A stretch of 64,000 bases of DNA from Alcanivorax sp. S6407 (GTDB lineage: Bacteria; Pseudomonadota; Gammaproteobacteria; Pseudomonadales; Alcanivoracaceae): positions 768,624 through 832,623 of the forward strand of contig NZ_JALKBH010000002.1 of assembly GCF_023016115.1 (NCBI RefSeq), given 5' to 3'. Every line of letters starts with the position of its first letter. Within the stretch, counting starts at the first letter, position 1. Below the pieces are notes generated by a model, which ran no database searches, was not told the DNA's origin, and saw only the letters and a program-made list of their open reading frames with translations. The translations under genes were made by a program, and so were the position numbers. This document shows positions 43,544-52,250 of this stretch, piece by piece.

Positions 43544-43641
43544 AAGTTGCGAGTTGCGAGTTGCGAAAGGCAAAACCCAATTCTTCCCGGATTGTAGCTG
43601 TCTTTTGATTTTCGAAACTCGTTACTCGTTACTCGCCACTG
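43544..43641. repeat. Inverted GAGTTGC heptamer arms overlapping the AraC gene end
   Basis: Left arm AAGTTGC, GAGTTGC, GAGTTGC (43544-43564). Right arm GAAACTC, GTTACTC, GTTACTC, GCCACTG (43614-43641). The flanks continue the pairing (GCGAAAGGCAAAA with TTTTGATTTTCG), giving one long imperfect stem. The right arm encodes the last five residues and stop of the minus-strand AraC gene. Confidence 0.85.
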
Positions 43642-44650
43642 AATCCTCTCCCCTCCCCCGCCGAAACCGCGCCGGGGTCTGCCCGGTCCAGCGTCGAAAG
43701 GCATGGTTGAAATTCGACAGTTCCGAAAAGCCCAGGCGATCGCTGATTTCGTCAAGCGTCAGCACCCCCATTTCCAGCCACTGCTCCGCCAGCATCCGGC
43801 GTATCTCATCCAGCAGCGCCCTGTAGCTGGTGCCCTCCTGCTTGAGATGCCTGCGCAGGGTACGGCTGGTCATGGCCATTTCCGCCGCCACCGCATCCGC
43901 GGAGGGAAAATGTCCCATCTGTTGCAGCAAACGACGCCGTACCCGTGCCGCCACACTGTCCTGGGCAAAGCGGCGGGCCAGTAGCTGATCACACTGCTCT
44001 TCGCACAGCCGGGCTGTCATCGGGTTAGCCTGGGGTAATGATCGGCCCAGGGCCTCAATGGCAAAGGCCGCTTCGCTGCGGGCGCTGTCAAACTCAGGGC
44101 AGCGACCAAACAGACGCAGAAAGTCCTCTTCATTGCCGGAAGGCAAGCGCAGATGCAAAGAGGAAAGTGGCACCCGCTCGGAAAACAGTTCCCGCTGGAT
44201 CACCATGATCGCACTGGCATCGCGAGCCAGCAGATAGGGACGCAGCGATTCCGGCAAGTGCCGATCGCCAAGCTCCAGCACCGCCTCGTCTCCGCGCTCC
44301 TGAAGACTCACCTTCAGGAAGGCGAACGTCAGGCCCAGATACCGCAACCCAAGACGCAGCGCATCGCCAAAGGTGGGACTGGTCAGCAGGGCAAACCCCC
44401 ACACGCCATAGCTGCTCAGATGGTAACGCTGCCCCATGGCCAACCCGTGGCCCACCGGATCCTGCAGACGCTCGCAAAGGTTGTGAATCACCCGCAATTC
44501 CTGCTCGGCCTCGATGGTCGCATCGTCCTGCTGATGAAGGCTGTCGAGGCGGATACCCGAGCCCTGCAACAAGGCAGCCGCATCGAGTCCTTGCTCGACA
44601 CCGTAGGCCACCTGCAGGCGCACACTGGTGAGGGTTCGGGGAGCCGTCAT
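43622..44650 (-). CDS. AraC-family regulator of the BVMO operon
   Basis: A 342-residue regulator of the OruR/ArgR-like AraC type with a large N-terminal effector domain (residues about 15-200) and a C-terminal double helix-turn-helix: FPSADAVAAEMAMTSRTLRRHLKQEGTSYRALLDEIR and LTLDEISDRLGFSELSNFNHAFRRWTGQTPARFRR. It is divergent from the monooxygenase gene with 102 bases between starts, so it probably activates that operon in response to a ketone or related compound; inference. Its C-terminus VASNE and stop are encoded by heptamer repeat DNA. Confidence 0.92.
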   Translation of the reverse strand: MTAPRTLTSVRLQVAYGVEQGLDAAALLQGSGIRLDSLHQQDDATIEAEQELRVIHNLCERLQDPVGHGLAMGQRYHLSSYGVWGFALLTSPTFGDALRLGLRYLGLTFAFLKVSLQERGDEAVLELGDRHLPESLRPYLLARDASAIMVIQRELFSERVPLSSLHLRLPSGNEEDFLRLFGRCPEFDSARSEAAFAIEALGRSLPQANPMTARLCEEQCDQLLARRFAQDSVAARVRRRLLQQMGHFPSADAVAAEMAMTSRTLRRHLKQEGTSYRALLDEIRRMLAEQWLEMGVLTLDEISDRLGFSELSNFNHAFRRWTGQTPARFRRGRGEDSVASNE

Positions 44651-44752
44651 GACATGTCCGTTTTCCACAATTTTCTGTCCCACAATGCCATAAACATGGC
44701 CTGCGGGTCTCGCTAGAGTGGACTCAATAATGACAATAGAGATGTTTACCTC

Positions 44753-46210
44753 ATGGACACCACACACCAGGTCATCATTATTGGTGCCGGCTTTGGCGGG
44801 CTGGGCATGGCCATCCGGCTCAAGGAACAGGGCCAGGATGATTTACTGATCCTCGAAAAGGCCGACGAAGTGGGCGGCTGCTGGCGAGACAACACCTACC
44901 CCGGCGCCGCCTGCGACGTGCCCTCGCACCTCTACTCCTTTTCCTTTGAACGCCATTACCCGTGGACGCGCCGGTTTGCCCCCCAGGAGGAGATCCTTGC
45001 CTACCAGCAGTATTGCGCGCGCAAATATGACCTCTATCGCCACATTCGTTTCCATACCGAAGTGACCGAGGCCCGTTTTCGCGAAGAGGACAGCATCTGG
45101 GAACTCACTCTGGGCAACGGCGAGACGCTCACCTGCCAGGCGCTGATCACCGCCACCGGCCAGCTCAATCAACCCGCCTACCCGCCACTGCCCGGCATCG
45201 AGGGCTTCCAGGGACAGCAGTTCCACAGTGCGCGCTGGAATCACGATCTGGATCTGACCGGCAAGACGGTAGCAGTGGTCGGCACCGGCGCCAGTGCCAT
45301 CCAGTTCGTGCCGGAAGTGGCGAAAAAGGCGGCCAAGGTGATGCTGTTCCAGCGTTCGGCAGCTCATGTAATTGCCAAACCGGACCGCGCCTATACCCGC
45401 TTCGAGCACTGGCTGCTCAAGCACCTGCCGATTACCCAGACCCTGGACCGGCTGCGCATCTACGCCAGCAACGAGTCCCGGGTGCTTGGCTTTACCTCTC
45501 TGCAGCAAGCCATGAAGATTTACGAGTGGCTATTCAAACGCCATCTCAACAAGCAGATTGCCGACCCAATGCTGCGCGAAAAGCTGACCCCGGATTATCC
45601 CATGGGCTGCAAGCGCATTCTCATGTCCAATGACTATTACCCGGCACTGGCACAAGACAATGTGGAGGTCATCAACCACGGCATTCAATCTGTTGAAGGC
45701 AACGGTCTGACCGACAGCAGCGGCATTCATCATGATGCCGATGTCATCATCTATGGTACCGGCTTCCAGGCCACCGACTTCCTGACCCCCATGAAGATCA
45801 CCGGGCGCAACGGACAGGACCTGAACCAGGCATGGCAGGACGGTGCCGAAGCCTATCTGGGCATCGCCGTGCATGGCTTCCCCAACCTGTTCATGCTGTA
45901 TGGTCCGAACACCAACCTCGGCCACAACTCCATCATTTACATGCTGGAAAGCCAGATTCACTACATCCGCCAATGTCTCGCCGCCATGGAGGACAACGGT
46001 CTCAAGGCGCTGGATGTGCGCACCAATGTCCAGGCCCGCTTCAACGCCGACATACAACACAAGATTCGCGATACGGTCTGGAACAAGGGCTGTCACAGCT
46101 GGTACAAAACCGAGTCCGGCAAGAACACTAACAACTGGCCGGGTTTCACTTTCGATTATCGCCGCCTGACCCGTCAGGTTAACTGGAGCGACTATGAGCT
46201 TGTTCGTTGA
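44753..46210 (+). CDS. Flavin-binding Baeyer-Villiger-type monooxygenase
   Basis: A 485-residue class B flavin monooxygenase. The FAD Rossmann motif is IIGAGFGGLGMAIRL, the NADPH motif is VVGTGASAIQFVPE, and the BVMO signature FxGxxxHxxxW is present as FQGQQFHSARW near residue 155. GTGFQATDF is the second conserved motif. The enzyme should insert oxygen beside a ketone to give an ester. The downstream esterase and SDR fit a pathway for ketones from subterminal alkane oxidation. It overlaps the esterase gene by 17 bases. Confidence 0.93.
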   Translation: MDTTHQVIIIGAGFGGLGMAIRLKEQGQDDLLILEKADEVGGCWRDNTYPGAACDVPSHLYSFSFERHYPWTRRFAPQEEILAYQQYCARKYDLYRHIRFHTEVTEARFREEDSIWELTLGNGETLTCQALITATGQLNQPAYPPLPGIEGFQGQQFHSARWNHDLDLTGKTVAVVGTGASAIQFVPEVAKKAAKVMLFQRSAAHVIAKPDRAYTRFEHWLLKHLPITQTLDRLRIYASNESRVLGFTSLQQAMKIYEWLFKRHLNKQIADPMLREKLTPDYPMGCKRILMSNDYYPALAQDNVEVINHGIQSVEGNGLTDSSGIHHDADVIIYGTGFQATDFLTPMKITGRNGQDLNQAWQDGAEAYLGIAVHGFPNLFMLYGPNTNLGHNSIIYMLESQIHYIRQCLAAMEDNGLKALDVRTNVQARFNADIQHKIRDTVWNKGCHSWYKTESGKNTNNWPGFTFDYRRLTRQVNWSDYELVR

Positions 46211-47126
46211 TCGGGTCAGCCGTTCACAATCGTTCATGCAACAACTGCTGGCACGACTGTTACGCCTGTCCCTGGCGCTGTTGTTCAAACCTGCCACCCG
46301 GTTTTTGAGCCTGAACGCACAACGCCGCTGGCTGGACATCATGGCTCTCAGCACCCTGCGCGCACGCGATGTTGCCGACCACGACGCCCCTGTTGCCGGC
46401 GTACCGTGCCGCCATTACCAACCACTGAACGTCCAGTCCACGGTGCTGTATCTGCATGGCGGCGGCTATGTGGCCGGCAGCCCTGACAGCCACAAGTCCG
46501 TGACATCGCATCTGGCTCGATTTGCCAACGCCCGGGTGGTGGTGCCGGATTACAGGCTGGCTCCGGAGCATCCCTGCCCGGCCGCCATCGAGGATGCGCT
46601 GGCGGTCTACCAGAGCCTGCTCGATCAAGGTGTGGCAGCACAGAACCTGACGTTGGCGGGCGACTCTGCCGGTGGCGGGCTGGCTCTTGCCACCCTGCTC
46701 ATGCTCAAGGAAAAACAGCTCCCCCTGCCCGCCTGCGTGATTCTGTTTTCACCCTGGGCGGACCTGACCCTGAACCAGCTGTTCGATACCGACCGCGACA
46801 TCATGCTCAGCAGAGAGTGGCTGCAGCAATCTGCCACCGCCTATGCCGGTATCGACCCGGCCCGGCCCGAATGCTCACCTATCAATGGCGACCTGAGTGG
46901 TCTGCCGCCGGTACTGATTCAGGCCGGAAGCGACGAGATTCTCCTGAATGACAGCCTGCGCCTGTGCGACACACTGAATCAGGCAGGCAGCAATGCGCGA
47001 TTGCAGGTACACCCGCAGCGCTGGCATGATTTTCAACTGCATGCAGGGGTGCTGGCCGATGCTGATCATGCACTGATGACCTGCGCCCGGTTTATTCATC
47101 AGCACTGCAAGGAAGCACAATCATGA
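46194..47126 (+). CDS. Alpha/beta hydrolase, HSL-family esterase
   Basis: A 310-residue esterase of the hormone-sensitive-lipase family. The oxyanion motif HGGGYVAGS lies near residue 87, the nucleophile elbow GDSAGGGLA near 157, and Asp/His of the triad fit QAGSDEILLND and RWHDFQLH. It would hydrolyse the ester made by the upstream BVMO. Starts within the BVMO gene, and ends in an ATGA overlap with the SDR gene, so the three are translationally coupled. Confidence 0.93.
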   Translation: MSLFVDRVSRSQSFMQQLLARLLRLSLALLFKPATRFLSLNAQRRWLDIMALSTLRARDVADHDAPVAGVPCRHYQPLNVQSTVLYLHGGGYVAGSPDSHKSVTSHLARFANARVVVPDYRLAPEHPCPAAIEDALAVYQSLLDQGVAAQNLTLAGDSAGGGLALATLLMLKEKQLPLPACVILFSPWADLTLNQLFDTDRDIMLSREWLQQSATAYAGIDPARPECSPINGDLSGLPPVLIQAGSDEILLNDSLRLCDTLNQAGSNARLQVHPQRWHDFQLHAGVLADADHALMTCARFIHQHCKEAQS

Positions 47127-47881
47127 ACCGCATCTTTATCACCGGTGCCGCCAGCGGTATTGGTCTCGCCACGGCCAGACTGTTCCATCGCAAGGGTTGG
47201 CAGGTAGGGCTCACCGACATCAATGAGCAGGCACTGCAGACCCTCTCCGAAGAGCTGGGTGGTTGCTGGTACCGTCAGCTGGATGTGACCGATGAACAGT
47301 CCTGCCATCAGGCTGCCAGCGACTTCGCCAGCCACGGCGGGCTGGACGTGCTGTTCAACTGTGCCGGCATTCTGCAGATGGGGCGCTTCGAGGATATTCC
47401 GGCCGCCAAACACAAGCAGATCATCGACATCAACGTGACCGGGCTGATCTACATGAGCCTGGCCGCTTACCCGCATTTGCTGGAAAGCGAAGCGCCGGTG
47501 GTGATCAACATGAGCTCGGCATCGGCCATGTATGGCACCCCGCACTTTTCCTCCTACTCCGCCAGCAAGTTCGCGGTTCGCTCGCTGACAGAATCCCTGG
47601 ATATCGAATGGGGGCGCCAGGGCATCCGGGTTGCCGACATCATGCCGCCCTTCGTTAGCACCCCCATGGTCACCGATGCTGACTTCCGCGCCCCGGTGAT
47701 CGATCGCATGGGCGTGAATCTGGATGCCGAAGACATCGCCAACGCCGTCTGGCACACCGCCAATCATGACACCGGCGTACACAACCCGGTGGGCGGCGTG
47801 TTCAAACTGATGAAACTGGGCGACAAACTGCTCCCCGGCTTCACCACCCGTTTGCTGATGAAATTCATGAGCAGGGAGTGA
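47123..47881 (+). CDS. Short-chain dehydrogenase/reductase
   Basis: A 252-residue classical SDR. The coenzyme motif is TGAASGIGLA, LFNCAGIL supplies the NNAG-like position, and the active site is SSASAMYGTPHFSSYSASK with the Tyr-x-x-x-Lys pair. It could oxidise the alcohol released by the esterase or form the ketone substrate. Final gene of the BVMO operon. The TGA stop is also the first TGACGCC unit of a heptamer array. Confidence 0.93.
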   Translation: MNRIFITGAASGIGLATARLFHRKGWQVGLTDINEQALQTLSEELGGCWYRQLDVTDEQSCHQAASDFASHGGLDVLFNCAGILQMGRFEDIPAAKHKQIIDINVTGLIYMSLAAYPHLLESEAPVVINMSSASAMYGTPHFSSYSASKFAVRSLTESLDIEWGRQGIRVADIMPPFVSTPMVTDADFRAPVIDRMGVNLDAEDIANAVWHTANHDTGVHNPVGGVFKLMKLGDKLLPGFTTRLLMKFMSRE

Positions 47882-48234
47882 CGCCTGACGCCTGACGCCT
47901 TATTGCGTCGGCAAAACACTCTCTAGTGGCTGCTGTGGGAGCTTGCCTGCAAGCGATCCGAGCCTGGGCGAGGTAATAGTTTCGAGTTGCGAGTAACGAG
48001 TTTCGAAGGGCCAAACCTCAAATAGCGTGTCCGGCCCAGTTTTTTGATCTTCGAAACCCGGTACTCGCAACCCGCTTCTGGAATCCTTACCTCGCTTGGG
48101 CTCGGATCGCGAGCAGGCTCGTTATTCGCTCCGCTCACCCCTTCGGGGCCGCACTACGTGCGTTACTCCGCTACGCTACGTTCCTACAGGGGCTTCGTAG
48201 AAATGATGGAGCTCGGGAACTTTTCCCGGTTTTT
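47879..48234. repeat. Composite repeat element, copy B
   Basis: Ordered parts: three TGACGCC heptamers (47879-47899, the first containing the SDR stop); inverted REP-like half (47933-47977); heptamers TAGTTTC, GAGTTGC, GAGTAAC, GAGTTTC (47977-48004); terminator GGGCC/GGCCC with T-run (48008-48045); inverse heptamers GAAACCC, GGTACTC, GCAACCC, GCTTCTG (48053-48080); REP-like half from 48080, interrupted by a 60-base palindromic insert (about 48121-48182) before TTCCTACAG. The whole has nested inverted symmetry and closely matches copy D at 57493-57777. Confidence 0.85.
48214..48234 (+). terminator. Terminator CGGGAA/TTCCCG with T-run
   Basis: Stem CGGGAA, short loop, TTCCCG, then GTTTTT. The same terminator core recurs just before TAGCTTG-type arrays at 54373, 57750, 59872 and 61006. 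Confidence 0.8.
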
Positions 48235-48249
48235 CCTTCCAATCAAGCG

Positions 48250-48368
48250 TAGCTTGTAGCTTGTAGCTTGTAGCTTGTAGCTTGTAGCTTGTAGCTTGTA
48301 GCTTGTAGCTTGTAGCTTGTAGCTTGTAGCTTGTAGCTTGTAGCTTGTAGCTTGTAGCTTGTAGCTCA
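48250..48368 (+). repeat. Tandem heptamer array, TAGCTTG x 16
   Basis: Sixteen perfect TAGCTTG units followed by TAGCTCA, the largest array in the window. The last unit contains the complement of the TGA stop of the 3D-domain gene. Frames across it give the periodic peptide SYKLQAT and are not genes. Confidence 0.97.
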
Positions 48369-48803
48369 AAGCGCCTCTTCCACCGGTGCCGCGAAGGTAA
48401 TCGTCACCTGCCGCTTGCCCCACGCCCGGGCTGCCTCCAGATCTTCTCCCATGTAGATATCAATCTTGTGCTTCCAGCGTCGGTTCATCTTGTCTTTCAC
48501 CACCCAGACACCCGGCAGTCCTTCAATCTCCACCTCCGCGTTATGCCCCAGCCCCAACGGAATCAGATCCCGGGAAACGGCGATGGCCTGCATGCCTGGC
48601 TCCAGTCGGTCTCCCCATGCCGCCAGCGCGTGATCCTTGCCAGCCCCCTGCCCGTGCAGGGAGTTATAGGCGGTGGCGGTCACCGTCAGGGTGACCGGCG
48701 GCGGGCCGGATTCGCCCGCTGACACCGCCCAGGTGATGATCACCAGCACGGCTGCCAGCCCCAGGGCTTTCACCTTGCTTTGCAGAGAGATCGGTACAGT
48801 CAT
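48366..48803 (-). CDS. 3D-domain exported protein
   Basis: A 145-residue protein with an N-terminal membrane/signal segment (ALGLAAVLVIITWAVSAG) and a 3D (three-Asp, MltA C-terminal-like) domain: VTATAYNSLHGQG, LGLGHNAEVEIEGLPGVWVVKDKMNRRWKHKIDIYMG with two of the conserved aspartates in DKM and KIDIYMG. Such domains belong to peptidoglycan lytic enzymes with a double-psi barrel. A CGGAG site lies six bases before the ATG. Its start is only three bases from that of the divergent hydrolase as annotated, so each promoter would lie within or near the other gene. Confidence 0.87.
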   Translation of the reverse strand: MTVPISLQSKVKALGLAAVLVIITWAVSAGESGPPPVTLTVTATAYNSLHGQGAGKDHALAAWGDRLEPGMQAIAVSRDLIPLGLGHNAEVEIEGLPGVWVVKDKMNRRWKHKIDIYMGEDLEAARAWGKRQVTITFAAPVEEAL

Positions 48804-48806
48804 TCA

Positions 48807-49778
48807 ATGCTCCGGACAATAATGATCGTGATGATAACTTTTCTTCTTAACGCCTGCGGCGCGCGGCAGCCTTTTGATGCTGAAAAACTCCCGCTCTCGC
48901 CGACACTGCGACAGTGGCAGCCCGTCTCTTCACCGAGGGCAGTGGTACTCGGCCTGCACAGTTTTGGCGACTATTCCGCTGCGTTTACCCAGTTGGGTCC
49001 CCTGTTCGCCAATGCCGGCATCTATCTGGAGAGTTATGACCAGGCCGGATTTGGCGAGCGCCAAATAGAAGGCAGATGGGCGGGTGAATCGTTATTGGTG
49101 AAGGAAGCCGCCCGGCGCATAGCGTATTTATCAGAAGTTTATCACCAGCCAGTGTTTGTAATGGGTGAAAGCCTGGGCGGCGCCGTCGCCATACTGGCCG
49201 CACTGGAGCATCCACAAAGTGTGGCGGGCATCATTCTTTCCGGCCCGGCCGTGCGTGAGGGCATCCGTTTTCGGTATACCTGGAATGCCGCCATCGCCAG
49301 TGCCGCCGCGCTGGCGCCGGGCTATCGCGTCAAGGTGGAACGAGATCCGCAAGACCCGTTGCTCGCCCCCTCCCAGGCGCGACGGCTTGCGCAAGACGAC
49401 AAGATCATCCGCCAGGTACGACTAGACAGCTACTGGGGGCTGATTCAGCTCGCCGACAGCGCCAGTGATCTTGCCCCCACCCTCAACCATAACGACACGC
49501 CGGTCTTGCTGCTCTACGGAGAAAGGGACACCAGCGTTCCCGAAGCCGGCATCGTCGCGCTAAGACAACATCTGCAGGGCCAACTCACGTACCACGCCAT
49601 TGCCCAGGGACCTCATCTGCTCCTGCAAGGCAAGCAGTGGCAAACCACCGGCAACTTGATCATCGACTGGGTAAAGCAACAGCAAGACACACTGCAGGTG
49701 CTGCAGAGCAGGCCAGCCTCGCACTCCGCAGACACCGCATTTGGCCCACCAGGCCAGTTACAGGCCCGCTCAGACTGA
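48807..49778 (+). CDS. Alpha/beta hydrolase lipoprotein (lysophospholipase-like)
   Basis: A 323-residue alpha/beta hydrolase with a lipoprotein signal (MIVMITFLLNAC). The nucleophile motif is GESLGGAVA near residue 120, with LYGERDTSVPE and AQGPHLLLQ supplying the Asp and His of the triad. It resembles monoacylglycerol lipases and lysophospholipases. Two starts are possible: ATG 48807, or ATG 48822, which leaves more space to the divergent 3D-domain gene and has a GGA nearby. The C-terminus is a short low-complexity tail. Confidence 0.85.
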   Translation: MLRTIMIVMITFLLNACGARQPFDAEKLPLSPTLRQWQPVSSPRAVVLGLHSFGDYSAAFTQLGPLFANAGIYLESYDQAGFGERQIEGRWAGESLLVKEAARRIAYLSEVYHQPVFVMGESLGGAVAILAALEHPQSVAGIILSGPAVREGIRFRYTWNAAIASAAALAPGYRVKVERDPQDPLLAPSQARRLAQDDKIIRQVRLDSYWGLIQLADSASDLAPTLNHNDTPVLLLYGERDTSVPEAGIVALRQHLQGQLTYHAIAQGPHLLLQGKQWQTTGNLIIDWVKQQQDTLQVLQSRPASHSADTAFGPPGQLQARSD

Positions 49779-49837
49779 TACCCTGTGTGCACCCAACCCA
49801 TAGTGGCAACACACAGCCATCCCCAGGAGGACGTATC

Positions 49838-50671
49838 ATGAGCAAACGGGTTCTGATCACCGGCGGCAACTCCGGCATCGGCTTTTGTACCGCAGAGCAA
49901 CTGGCCGGCCGCGGCGCCGAGGTCATTCTCGCCTGCCGGGATCTGGACAAGGGCCAGGCCGCCGTTGCCCGGATCAAGAACGCCCACCCGTCTGCCAAGG
50001 TCCGCCTGTTCCAACTGGACCTGTCTGATCTGGAAAACGTGCGAGACAGCGCCGCCATCATCAACCGGGAGCTGGACTCACTGGATGTGCTGATCAATAA
50101 CGCCGGCGTGGTCCCCACCCGCCAGCAATTCAGCAAGGATGGCTACGAAATGCAGTTTGCGGTGAACTACCTGGGCCCGGTGTTGTTCACCCACCTGATG
50201 CTGCCACTGCTGCAAAAAGGTCAACAGCCGCGCATCCTGCATCTGGCATCCGTGGCGCACTGGCTGGGCCGTATCAACAAGAAGACCTGGCGAGGCCGCA
50301 AGCCCTATCTGGTCATGGATGCCTACGGACAATCCAAGCTGGCCAATATCCTGTTCAGCAATGTGCTGGCAGACCGCCTGGCGGAACTTGGCATTACCAG
50401 TAATGCCCTGCACCCCGGCGGCGTAGACACGCCCATATTCCGTTATGCCCCGAAAGCCCTGATGGCACTGATTCGCCCCACCCTGACCACACCGGAAAAA
50501 GCCGCCCGCCTGCCCGTCAGCCTGGCCCTGGATCCACAGTATGCCGGGGTCAGCGGGGAATACTTCGCCAACTTCAAGCCCGCCATGCGCTCGCCCCTGG
50601 CGCGCAACCCGCAACTGGCTGAAACCCTCTATTACGACACCATGGCAGAGCTGGATCTGCCGGCGCTCTGA
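49838..50671 (+). CDS. Short-chain dehydrogenase/reductase (retinol-dehydrogenase-like)
   Basis: A 277-residue SDR with a perfect AGGAGG site seven bases before the ATG. Coenzyme motif TGGNSGIGFCTAEQL, then LDVLINNAGVVP, and the active site YGQSKLAN with Tyr and Lys; HPGGVDTP follows as in the retinol dehydrogenase/WW-oxidoreductase-like group. Substrate unknown. The long upstream frame from 49637 overlaps the hydrolase gene and is rejected. Probably separate from, or weakly coupled to, the hydrolase gene (59-base gap). Confidence 0.92.
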   Translation: MSKRVLITGGNSGIGFCTAEQLAGRGAEVILACRDLDKGQAAVARIKNAHPSAKVRLFQLDLSDLENVRDSAAIINRELDSLDVLINNAGVVPTRQQFSKDGYEMQFAVNYLGPVLFTHLMLPLLQKGQQPRILHLASVAHWLGRINKKTWRGRKPYLVMDAYGQSKLANILFSNVLADRLAELGITSNALHPGGVDTPIFRYAPKALMALIRPTLTTPEKAARLPVSLALDPQYAGVSGEYFANFKPAMRSPLARNPQLAETLYYDTMAELDLPAL

Positions 50672-50688
50672 GCCTCTCCCTGAGTCAG

Positions 50689-50708
50689 GCAGCCCCGCCC
50701 GGGGCTGC
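50689..50708 (+). terminator. GC-rich hairpin after the SDR gene
   Basis: GCAGCCCC, loop GCCC, GGGGCTGC, starting 18 bases after the SDR stop. The following ACTTTGCC has only a weak T-run, so termination may be inefficient. Confidence 0.5.
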
Positions 50709-50945
50709 ACTTTGCCCCGTTGGCACGGTAAAACACCGTAACGCAATGGCTACGCAACTTTGCATTATGGATTGGCCGAAGGGAGCAAACAGCGCTAATG
50801 TTAGGACGAGGGTACCTCTGAATCCCTGTTTACCAGCCAGGCCCTTCAGGCAGGACGCCTGATGATCGCCCGGTGACACAGATAGAGGTCCAAACTCCCC
50901 CCGGGAAAGGAGGGGACTGAAGACATCATCACGGAAGGGACTGCC

Positions 50946-52250
50946 GTGAGCCTGGATCATCCATTACTGCAAGTCCTGGTGGTAGACCACCGCGACTCAC
51001 GCCTTGCCTTGCCCCAGCGCCTGGCCGCTCGGGGATGGCAACTTGTTGTCCAGAAACTCGACGCCCTGGACACCACCATCTGGCCCGGGGTCGGCATCAT
51101 TCACCTGCCCGGCCCGGAATCCTGGGAATGCCTCAACGCTGTCAGCGACCGTCTACAGGATGGCAGCTATATTGCCCTGTGCAGCAAGGAAGCCCTGGGC
51201 AGCGATAAAATCCAGGCACTGATCGGCACCGCCTTTCACGATTACTGTGAGGATACCGCTCCCACCCGGCACATTGCGGATTTCCTGGAGCGACTGCTGG
51301 CGGAAAGCCGCCCCCGCTTCGACAACCTGCCGACTCCGCCGCTGATCCTCGGCCTGTCGCCGGCCATGACCGAACTGCGCCATAAACTCTCTATCTACGG
51401 GCGCACCGAACTACCGGTGCTGCTGCAGGGGGAAAGTGGCACCGGCAAGGAATACGCCGCCCAGTGGATCCATCAGCATTCGCCCCGCCGCGAACAGCCC
51501 TTTGTCACCCTGAACTGCGCCGCCATTGAAGACAGCCTGTTCTGCAGCGAACTATTCGGCTACCAGCAAGGCGCCTTCCCCGGCGCTGCCCGCAGCTACC
51601 CGGGAAAACTGCGCGAGGCAGAGGGTGGCACTCTTTTTCTGGATGAAATTGGTGACCTGTCTCAGACCAGCCAGGCCAACCTGCTGCGCTTTCTGGAATC
51701 GGAGCAGTTCACCCCCATGGGCAACAGCTGCGCGCAGCATGCCGACATCCGCATCATCTGCGCCAGTAACCATTGCCTGGAAGACGAAGTGGACGCCGGC
51801 AACTTCCGGCTGGACCTGTTTCATCGCCTCAATGTTCTGGCCCTGACATTGCCACCGCTGCGCAGCCACCAGGAAGACATACCGGTGCTGGCCGAGCACT
51901 TTCTCAGCCACCACGAGCCACCGGTGGTACTGGATGATTCCGCCATGGCCACATTGATGGAACATGACTTCCCCGGCAATGTGCGCGAACTGAGAAACTG
52001 TCTGTTGAGAGCGGCGGTGAACAATCGCAACGGCATTATCCGCAGCGTCGATCTCGGCCTGGCCCCGGCCAGCGAGTCCAACCAGGCCATACAAAGCCTG
52101 TCGCAATACCGTAACCGTCAGGAAAGACACTACATTCGCCAGTGTCTGGTGGAGTGTCAGAACAATGTGCAGGAAGCCGCTAAACGCCTGCAGATCAGCC
52201 GCTCAAGCCTCTATCGACTAATCGAAAAGCATCATATTCCACTGCCCTGA
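50946..52250 (+). CDS. Sigma-54-type activator with altered GAFTGA loop
   Basis: A 434-residue bacterial enhancer-binding-protein homologue. A divergent receiver-like N-terminal domain (residues 1-125) precedes an AAA+ domain with Walker A GESGTGKE, Walker B GGTLFLDEIGDLS and arginine finger region FRLDLFHRLNVL. A Fis-type helix-turn-helix ends the protein (VQEAAKRLQISRSSLYRLIEKH). The sigma-54-contacting loop reads GAFPGA instead of GAFTGA, as also happens in VpsR-like proteins with other residue changes, so sigma-54 dependence is doubtful. GTG start with AAGGGA upstream. Overlaps the converging acpH gene by 19 bases. Confidence 0.9.
   Translation: MSLDHPLLQVLVVDHRDSRLALPQRLAARGWQLVVQKLDALDTTIWPGVGIIHLPGPESWECLNAVSDRLQDGSYIALCSKEALGSDKIQALIGTAFHDYCEDTAPTRHIADFLERLLAESRPRFDNLPTPPLILGLSPAMTELRHKLSIYGRTELPVLLQGESGTGKEYAAQWIHQHSPRREQPFVTLNCAAIEDSLFCSELFGYQQGAFPGAARSYPGKLREAEGGTLFLDEIGDLSQTSQANLLRFLESEQFTPMGNSCAQHADIRIICASNHCLEDEVDAGNFRLDLFHRLNVLALTLPPLRSHQEDIPVLAEHFLSHHEPPVVLDDSAMATLMEHDFPGNVRELRNCLLRAAVNNRNGIIRSVDLGLAPASESNQAIQSLSQYRNRQERHYIRQCLVECQNNVQEAAKRLQISRSSLYRLIEKHHIPLP

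Noticed and set aside
48250-48368. Possible CRISPR array
   Set aside because: Units are 7 bases and contiguous with no spacers, and there are no cas genes in the window.
48184-48423. Open frame with repeated SYKLQAT peptide, and similar RVACCVL and HQASGIR peptides at other arrays
   Set aside because: A 7-base unit repeated three times equals seven codons, so any stop-free array gives a periodic peptide. Frames start outside known genes and have no ribosome-binding site.
50707-50725. Sigma-54 promoter at TTGGCACGG upstream of the activator gene
   Set aside because: Has a TGGCAC-like element but no TTGC box at the required spacing.
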